Shown here piece by piece: positions 17,501 to 19,669 of a stretch of DNA of 19,669 bases. The notes beneath the pieces are model-generated. The model saw only the letters and a list, made by a program, of their open reading frames with translations. It did no database searches and was not told the origin of the DNA. The stretch is from JAYWIG01 sp043789035 (GTDB taxonomy: Bacteria > Pseudomonadota > Gammaproteobacteria > Burkholderiales > Burkholderiaceae_E), in contig JAYWIG010000030.1 of the NCBI GenBank assembly GCA_043789035.1, forward strand, positions 1 through 19,669, read 5' to 3'. Numbering within the stretch: the stretch's first letter is position 1; every line of letters starts with the position of its first letter. A program made the translations under genes and the position numbers.

Positions 17501-18310
17501 AGTCAACACAGTTGAGGGTGTCGCGGGTAGTAAATGAGCATAAGCCAACAAGGTAGCTTCACTCAGGGCCAGCCGACTTTCAACATCACCCAAAGTATAT
17601 TCAAGCTGCCAATTGCCGCCGAGTTTTGCAGCACCTGTGTCATCGACCGATGCGGAAATATCCGCCCGTGTGACATCGGCGAGTTTTTGTACAAAATCTT
17701 GACCTTTTGCGCCCTGTGCAACGTCGCAACCCAAGAGCAAGATGTCCGCATGGTTGCTTAGGCTAATCTGCCAACCGCTCAACTCGGACACAACGTTTTT
17801 ATTGCTAAACGAATCGTTGTCAAGGATGCTACTTCCTAACGACAGCAACCCACTTTGACCGTGACTAATGATTTGCAAACTAGATACATTACCTGTGCTT
17901 CCAAGTACTTGGCCAATCACCTTAATTCCGTCCTCATTAGCTTGAATAACTCTAACAACGACGTTTGCATTTATGCCCTGCAAAAGGCTTTGATAGTCGG
18001 TAACCCGCGAATCAATAATCACCACTGTTTGTCCCGCCGCAGGCGTGCCAAGCGAAATACCTTCCGCGGCGATACGTACTTGCCCGGTCAATACTTCCTC
18101 AGTTTGTTTAGATAATGCGAGAGCTGCTTTTTGCGCCTCCGGGAGTCGTGAAGCGTCGTCAAATTGCATTTCAGCTGCGGCTACACCGGCCGCATCGAAC
18201 AAAATCCTAGCCTCTAAGTTCAAGTATTGAGTGCGCGGCTTTGTTGAGTTTCTGGACGTTGTAATCGTTGCAGGCTTGCTTAAGTGCTTTAAAGACAGTG
18301 GTTTGTTCAT
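8504..18310 (-). CDS. Giant (3268 aa) surface or secreted protein: LEPR-XLL-like motif, DUF4347, DUF11-like and cadherin-like repeats
   Basis: Probable adhesin-like cargo of the neighbouring genes. There is no Sec signal. A basic N-terminus leads to LEARILFDAAG (residues 32-42), matching the LEPR-XLL motif of giant exported proteins. Residues about 90-255 are a DUF4347 domain with IISHG (H150) and LLLGCDVAQG (C195). At least seven DUF11-like modules follow, centred near residues 670, 905, 1170, 1370, 1575, 1790 and 2005, for example SGDVLTYTLNLQVGDYYGLR. An SdrD-B-like domain lies at about 2160-2265 (GTLWNDTG to LPAGNYRIS). Cadherin-like modules follow at about 2300-3000. The tail from about 3180 is basic, repeats KPRVV and ends in RVRSRC. 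Only three cysteines are present: 195, 3227 and 3268. Composition is rich in Thr, Ser, Asn, Gly and Ala. The ATG has AGGG six bases upstream. No C-terminal RTX repeats or typical type I secretion signal are visible. Confidence 0.93.
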   Translation of the reverse strand: MNKPLSLKHLSKPATITTSRNSTKPRTQYLNLEARILFDAAGVAAAEMQFDDASRLPEAQKAALALSKQTEEVLTGQVRIAAEGISLGTPAAGQTVVIIDSRVTDYQSLLQGINANVVVRVIQANEDGIKVIGQVLGSTGNVSSLQIISHGQSGLLSLGSSILDNDSFSNKNVVSELSGWQISLSNHADILLLGCDVAQGAKGQDFVQKLADVTRADISASVDDTGAAKLGGNWQLEYTLGDVESRLALSEATLLAYAHLLPATPSTVLTVDAAPLIGSTNNNGSVTFSNTGTVGYAPYVTLAFDATGKDPSNTTPTPIEGVSYVAGSATYLGAAVPLEVILTFAGGTASSPQVTDAAGTPIVFNLSDYAGMTNGDQLVILKFPLGSFVNGQPDAKIDFKYNVGANADSANALTEGGQAIAAQLNIVSSGFFQYGSTPTGAGGPVKQVTNTVATASPSWFTSEYRNTSRENEQVPGANDKQLFQALLNIAPGQTVISSAAQSFMSVLSIPPNITFEIADIKLRSGTSTTGADIAGTTYAVVDKVTGNPATQDPTTRIWSSPNGVEIRATAPIGSYTNNLTLNVEYYVPRDIISPTTGADVLQSFDARNTGLVRFADADDAQNQPFSVDPSPLFINYQTIQIQKTVSGETTDILDPANPNGVRSGDVLTYTLNLQVGDYYGLRNVLVTDVLPDGLDFNANTANITITANGVSRSGLVPVIISNNTSSVVINTQGGSTATVGGNGKWVLQFDVSAFIASSGLVTSVPAGANTSDLLGDAFADTNNTSLTTGTITYTATVRDQFRVAANGNPISGAKLNENDVLSNTVYISGSLLRNTGTLAAPAITDTNTINSDTSAATTTIKDGNLLLEVYAINGVRVDHPSISKNADGRPIISPGDNVTYRLRYDLTQGDYTDLKLTTYLPDPVFSATDADANGVTDPTGTAPGGSGFSKANDTVSVTGPSANWAQAGKYTIISDANSTAPLTTAGVAGVASPAANTAYANNAINIQTVDNKITFSLATTDVASNPGGTPNSQNAATAHKVDLLFTVRAKDESFAQDLILSAQGNEVSQRSVNGGVSTITPLPDNRVLPVVLGEPRIKVSLGVLATGSTNQAGVVVVAGGLVAGANSGLGVVNAAGTSGAPFTGVVARAAQVDSNITNIDANDTVRFGFAIENSGSSDAYNVRTQAIVPPLGFKFSSNTTDIRDAGNNFQIRRGDGTLLVENQDYTVAGNVVTFIDRDLNSDGLVDTFFEISKVAGVTRTDGKNVVVITFDTVVDNSTASLAYAGATTTASAGVDRATGVVSLSGNNYLTIPVTNTATAENAKAQADIRWQGDNTDGDRTATADDTTQTGDGASSTQLVIGERGYFDIKITIPEGQTQALFTDVNLPAGLRLDSSYNGGAGYEIISTVAGVGVNGVGVNGQLDANFGGVIANSTASSANISGIGGTLGNAGVGARISLGNVTNPSTVSTNDAANNSFVVRVRVIADNQLNNQQSVGQNSTSATRYNEGVNITTGAGGSVTSVVNGNTANDPLVSYAEPTVTTVTTVTAYDVDTITPGPQAGTSVDQFNIVEYTIRLTNPGSIAAFDLQLNDVFPTYLQNDATLQIAGITSSNAAVNGVATALTSTDFLLNPATRTLNFATASNIDLFASGFIEIKVRATVNGTAAGVTSFTNNSETTWTSINDVGSATTAGERSGTFGGPLVANGTTTVDDGAGASSATSADQTLTTNGLNNYLSASSAIIPVIALQPTLSRIGGLSDTSPLSNNNAGGDTKDGSPSAGTPQAMVVGEVVRFRMVTRVPAGSINDVALQPTLPPGYTYLNDNNAKVAFVSDTAMISSRLSGSGLAKADGSAGTGPLTGGDASIYGSIQNNITTINFSSSDPRAVNAAPTFLLGASNVVISGNGSSSAPQFLLGNLSNTDNDPDAEYVVIEFNAVVSNVSANQQGTNLDTSFVVRQNATTSNDQLGNASNSTRDRIAEAFIANVNKQIVDFTAPTQGNPNTNVTLTDSFSNTGAASAYDVSLVDPGFSAGSNASFISITVGSTTYNSIASAGLAGIAVSANANGFNVLVPILAVGEAVTLRYSSDVSASTSQASDASTKATVSFSSSPGTTQTFAESTNGSTGSANGERNGSGAGLPASAIPVADTSGALNNYGASDTVGFGVMSGTLWNDTGVTGSMATTSANNTIDIGEQRLDGVTVTLVWAGPDGNYATTSDNRTLTTTTNAAGQYSFGALPAGNYRISTGTSVTGVSLTDAAVNGDIDTLAMRFDRDGGTLGLIDVVLADGVGQATRDFGFVETNDAPTIPTSPSTYGTVNDNAVKVINAVTFADVDGNSSVVETVSIRAVNSQGSLSATSGSGVTVSGSGTGLMTLRGTLTDINAFIAASGVSFTPVSVLAPTAEIIRITINDEGSRGDFNANGIPNDTGGVGSPDARTASVDVGLTIVPPNSAPLVSIGTITPTAVNSSSQVVAVEDTSLLFTGVNAIRISDVNDAGTPIAVTLTVPAGIGTLNITPTVGTSITSGAAGTNTFTITGTLANVNATLASLGFTPTQDANSAGTPTTLTVLVADSGNGGYGGTLNNAASNQVIRLPITPVNDAPAFSSTALSSLPAVSEDTTSGVVTIATAFPGYSDVRDAGKPNGSDNRVGVVLINNVSTPAQGEWQYLVGTVWTNVPRSLNATNALYLPDATQIRFVPANNFNGTPGVLTARLVEDDQAASASTQPDLPANVTGSTFGLTSTIRTGIDLSAGVGGISRISGNTRDLGIVINPINDPPTVTGPGNSVAAGLANGDAPVTFTGSNSIVIADPSDFPAGNGPVVRVTLTPTDNGRLYMQSLIPGVTQISGPAVGSLPNSVGVPIVLEGTIADINAALQQLRYQNAPFYNGLDTFTVKVDDKANGGPGPLAATTTVNINNAPLNDRPVVNGPEAPLFDPLLPGMMTSPRTVQELFGQRFTDPRDAPTNNGGDVFAGVAVISTPPALQGVYQYSTDAGATWKDIAPGTTATNAVVLAPTAQIRFISNAAYIGPTDPLKAVLIETDQNAPKLGDLLSRATVPLDNASSIVPPTGTILNLSNLESIEASTTANGIGRSRFSSLSRPMEITVRIDPPASSPAPTIPLQAFVPAGIPAQLSPVNLQGVGSVVAQFQQLAFEQDRRSNALFNQGLGNSGLQPNWLAAEGVPGIDPFAESLKPILVSPTAITLLPDPDKNAANNSDANRGKKVKSETQEIDDCVKPRVVAKPRVVNPTPRFAPGTEASKRFSDQVKRARVRSRC
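9200..10350 (-). repeat. Duplicated beta-module in the C-terminal third of the giant protein
   Basis: Two stretches about 960 bases apart encode clearly related segments. The copy near 10165-10345 reads GEWQYLVGTVWTNV, ATNALYLPDATQIRFVP and LTARLVEDDQA. The copy near 9205-9395 reads GVYQYSTDAGATWKDI, ATNAVVLAPTAQIRFIS and LKAVLIETDQNA. The shared pattern is G-aromatic-QY, a tryptophan, ATNA, QIRF and an acidic E-x-DQ end. Between and before them lie modules sharing a GT(L/I)-x-(D/N)-(I/V)-NA signature, so the order is A-A-B-A-B. The repeats are diverged in DNA, which suggests old duplications. Confidence 0.6.
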
Positions 18311-18622
18311 TGAGAACCCTAAGATTTCATTCGTTTTTTTGAACGACTTGAGAGTTTTGAACGAAACGAGTCTTCGTCTTTTCTGCCATGCCGGACAAAT
18401 TCTTACCCAAGCGACAGTGTAAAGTTAAAGCTTAAAGAGTTCATGTTAAAGATAATAAAAACTACGTTAACGTCTGTTTATTATGGCTTTTACGCGACAA
18501 ATGGTTACTAAACTAAGACCAACGGCCATGGCAAATTGACAAATTTCACAATTGGCCAGTTAGCCGTGTCATCGCGAAAGCAGCACAGAACGTACCTTGT
18601 GTTTAGCTACCTGCAAAATTCC
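18311..18622 (-). promoter_or_regulatory. Upstream region of the giant gene, with short direct repeats
   Basis: This 312-base non-coding stretch should contain the promoter of the minus-strand locus. Nearest the gene are two exact copies of TTTTGAACGA (18337-18346 and 18355-18364, starts 18 bases apart), read on the coding strand as TCGTTCAAAA. Further out, TTAAAG occurs at 18425, 18432 and 18446, with a near copy GTAAAG at 18419. A perfect palindrome ACGTTAACGT lies at 18463-18472. A weak promoter pair on the minus strand is TTAACA (18444-18449) with TAACTT 16 bases on. I could not find a convincing sigma-70 promoter, so the control sites are only candidates. Confidence 0.35.
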
Positions 18623-18652
18623 AAAAAAACGCCAACCATTTAATGGTTGGCG
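18623..18652 (-). terminator. Rho-independent terminator of the tRNA gene
   Basis: The arms CGCCAACCAT (18630-18639) and ATGGTTGGCG (18643-18652) form a perfect 10-bp stem with a three-base loop. On the minus strand seven T residues follow, seen as A's at 18623-18629. It starts only seven bases after the CCA end of the tRNA, which fits a terminator for that transcript. It also separates the tRNA from the giant gene. Confidence 0.85.
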
Positions 18653-18659
18653 TAAATGA

Positions 18660-18736
18660 TGGTAGGCCGTGAGGGACTTGAACCCCCGACCAAAGGATTA
18701 TGAGTCCTCTGCTCTAACCAACTGAGCTAACGGCCC
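18660..18736 (-). tRNA. tRNA with CAT anticodon (Met elongator or Ile2)
   Basis: A complete 77-base cloverleaf on the minus strand. The acceptor arm pairs GGGCCGT with ACGGCCT, with a G-U first pair. The D-arm region reads TAGCTCAGTTGGTTAGAGCA. The anticodon stem GAGGA/TCCTT holds the loop CTCATAA, giving anticodon CAT. The T-arm is GGGGG TTCAAGT CCCTC, and ACCA is encoded at the 3' end. The CAT anticodon fits elongator methionine tRNA or the isoleucine tRNA whose C34 is changed to lysidine by TilS. The D-loop and variable-region sequence (TTGGTC after the anticodon arm) looks to me more like Ile2, but I cannot settle it. It is not an initiator tRNA by overall sequence. Confidence 0.93.
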
Positions 18737-18745
18737 AAGCGTTCC

Positions 18746-18772
18746 ATTGTAGCGTGAGAAACAAAGCGCAAA
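18746..18772 (-). promoter_or_regulatory. Probable promoter of the tRNA gene
   Basis: On the minus strand TACAAT, a strong -10 match, ends nine bases before the tRNA 5' end (seen as ATTGTA at 18746-18751). The -35 element is poor: TTTGCG 15 bases upstream is the best I can see. The position is right for a tRNA start site, but the -35 makes it tentative. Confidence 0.45.
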
Positions 18773-18929
18773 GGCAGTTGCACCGTCTATCCGAGAAACA
18801 CACACGCACGTCCTATCTGAACTAAAGAAACGTTGAAGCCAATAAATTGGGCAGGCACACTCATTCCGAATAGGTGGGACAACAAATCCAAAAAGGTTGC
18901 ACATTTTTAAGTCAACAGAGGTTAGAGGA

Positions 18930-19205
18930 ATGAATACTGTTCGATTCGAGCTATCCAGCACTGATGCGCCTGAGGTTTTGCGCGATCTCGTACTGCGCTA
19001 TGGTTCAGAAGACCATATCAGCTCTGATGAGCCTGCAATTGTTGTTGACTGCCAAGCCATTTCTTCGCTCGACTATGCAACTTTGCAAGATCTACTGCGC
19101 TTACGCGGTAAGTGCATATTTACAGGCTTACACAAGCTTGAAGCCTGCCTTCAGCGCTACGGAATTTCTAATCTTTCTCATCAACTGCCTACCTATTCTG
19201 AATAA
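18930..19205 (+). CDS. Small STAS-like (MlaB/anti-sigma antagonist type) protein
   Basis: A 91-residue soluble protein. The core EPAIVVDCQAISSLDYATLQ followed by DLLRLRGKCIFTGLH has the strand-helix layout of STAS domains: a beta strand ending in D-x-x, then the S-x-D-x-A-x-L loop and helix, then another strand. In SpoIIAA- and MlaB-type proteins the loop is usually D-S-(A/S)-G-L with a serine that may be phosphorylated. Here the serine position is tyrosine (LDYATL), so phospho-switching by the usual route is doubtful. The ATG at 18930 has AGAGG eight bases upstream. The stop overlaps the start of the next gene (TAATG), which implies translational coupling and a shared function, perhaps in a sensory or chemotaxis-like complex. 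The function is unknown. Confidence 0.65.
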   Translation: MNTVRFELSSTDAPEVLRDLVLRYGSEDHISSDEPAIVVDCQAISSLDYATLQDLLRLRGKCIFTGLHKLEACLQRYGISNLSHQLPTYSE

Positions 19206-19669
19206 TGAAGATACTACTCAAACGCATTTGGCATAGCCCTCGCCTGAGCCGCATCATTCTTGCGCTCTGCATGCCAGCAATGGTTACTATCGGCTTTGCA
19301 CCGGGGTGGGCAATTGCGCTTTGTGCGGGTACGTTATTACTGTCGATTATCTTCATGTATGCAGAGGTGCTATCGCCAAAGTTTATTCAACAAACGAATA
19401 ACGGGAAAACCTCAGTCGCGGCGCCAGCGCAGTCAGAGGTGACAGTAAAAAACGGTACGATTAAGCCAGAGTCCATTAAGCCAGTTGCCGAATTCGACCC
19501 TCAGGTAAACCCATCGACAGAGCCTGTGCCAGCGCTGTTAAAAGCTTGGGCCGACTACGGCTATGACACTGCAACTGCCTTGGCACAATCGCAAAATGAA
19601 ATTCGCGAAGCCATCCGCATGTCGACTAGTTCTGCCATCGAAGTTGGGCACTGCGTTCAGCAAGTGCAA
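19205..19669 (+). CDS. Two-helix membrane protein, possibly a chemoreceptor-like signalling protein, 3' end cut by window
   Basis: An open frame from the ATG at 19205 to the window end gives 155 residues with no stop. Two adjacent hydrophobic segments at about residues 15-34 and 36-54 form a membrane hairpin: IILALCMPAMVTIGFAPG and WAIALCAGTLLLSIIFMYAE. A Pro/Val/Lys-rich linker runs from about 60 to 105. Then a helical stretch begins (ALLKAWADYGYDTATALAQS, then IREAIRMSTSSAIEVGHCVQ) that could be the start of a coiled-coil signalling domain, as in methyl-accepting proteins. That reading is tentative because the decisive hairpin tip lies outside the window. The start overlaps the stop of the STAS-like gene, so the two are surely co-translated. 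It was chosen because the overlap and the hydrophobic N-terminus agree. Confidence 0.6.
   Translation, partial: MKILLKRIWHSPRLSRIILALCMPAMVTIGFAPGWAIALCAGTLLLSIIFMYAEVLSPKFIQQTNNGKTSVAAPAQSEVTVKNGTIKPESIKPVAEFDPQVNPSTEPVPALLKAWADYGYDTATALAQSQNEIREAIRMSTSSAIEVGHCVQQVQ

Noticed and set aside
8600..18230. Many 60-115 codon open frames on the plus strand across the giant gene
   Set aside because: They lie opposite a low-complexity Thr/Ala/Gly-rich coding sequence, have no family features, and are expected by-products of its codon pattern.
8504..18310. Giant protein as a classical RTX type I secretion substrate
   Set aside because: No GGxGxDxxx nonapeptide repeats are present, and the C-terminus is basic and ends in Cys instead of the usual acidic/aliphatic signal.
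18536..18565. TTGACA at 18536 as a plus-strand promoter
   Set aside because: The sequence 17 bases on (GTTAGC) is not a -10 element, and no gene follows on that strand before the tRNA.
18600..18740. tRNA 3' end beside the giant-protein locus as an integration (att) site
   Set aside because: No integrase or phage gene is present, and I found no copy of the tRNA 3' end in the 1279-1606 spacer or elsewhere at the far side of the locus.

Overview
The window looks like a chromosomal segment of a Gram-negative proteobacterium. A betaproteobacterium of the Burkholderiales type seems most likely, but this rests on gene families and general feel, not on a marker gene. The Gram-negative evidence is a TRAP transporter permease, a TolC-type outer-membrane lipoprotein, HlyD-type periplasmic adaptors and a tRNA with an encoded CCA end. 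G+C looks close to 50% by eye and does not change obviously along the window.

Layout. (1) 1-1278, +: the end of a TRAP-type large permease (DctM family). (2) 1279-1606: a spacer between convergent genes with a good candidate bidirectional terminator. (3) 1607-18310, almost all on the minus strand: one functional locus. In transcription order it holds a 3268-residue surface or secreted protein, a TolC-family lipoprotein, a small HlyD adaptor, a second HlyD protein with a large cytoplasmic N-terminal domain, and an M50 site-2-type membrane metalloprotease whose C-terminus is a third HlyD module. A thioredoxin-fold (TlpA-like) gene lies on the plus strand between the last two, almost touching both neighbours. 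(4) 18311-18622: the upstream region of the giant gene, with short direct repeats. (5) 18623-18736: a tRNA with a CAT anticodon and its terminator, on the minus strand. (6) 18930-19669, +: a small STAS-like protein overlapping a two-helix membrane protein that runs off the window.

How the parts may work together. The giant protein has no Sec signal peptide. It begins with a basic stretch and an LEPR-XLL-like motif (LEARILFDAA), then a DUF4347 domain with a caspase-like His/Cys pattern, then many DUF11-like, SdrD-B-like and cadherin-like beta-modules, and ends in a basic tail whose last residue is cysteine. Beside it are an outer-membrane channel and three HlyD-type modules, but no ABC exporter ATPase. 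The place usually held by the ABC protein is filled by an intramembrane-type protease carrying a PqqD/RRE-like N-terminal domain and its own adaptor domain. I infer a non-standard, protease-linked export or processing system for a giant adhesin-like protein, with a dedicated exported thiol enzyme. This is the most interesting content of the window. The component families are known; the proposed joint mechanism is inference.
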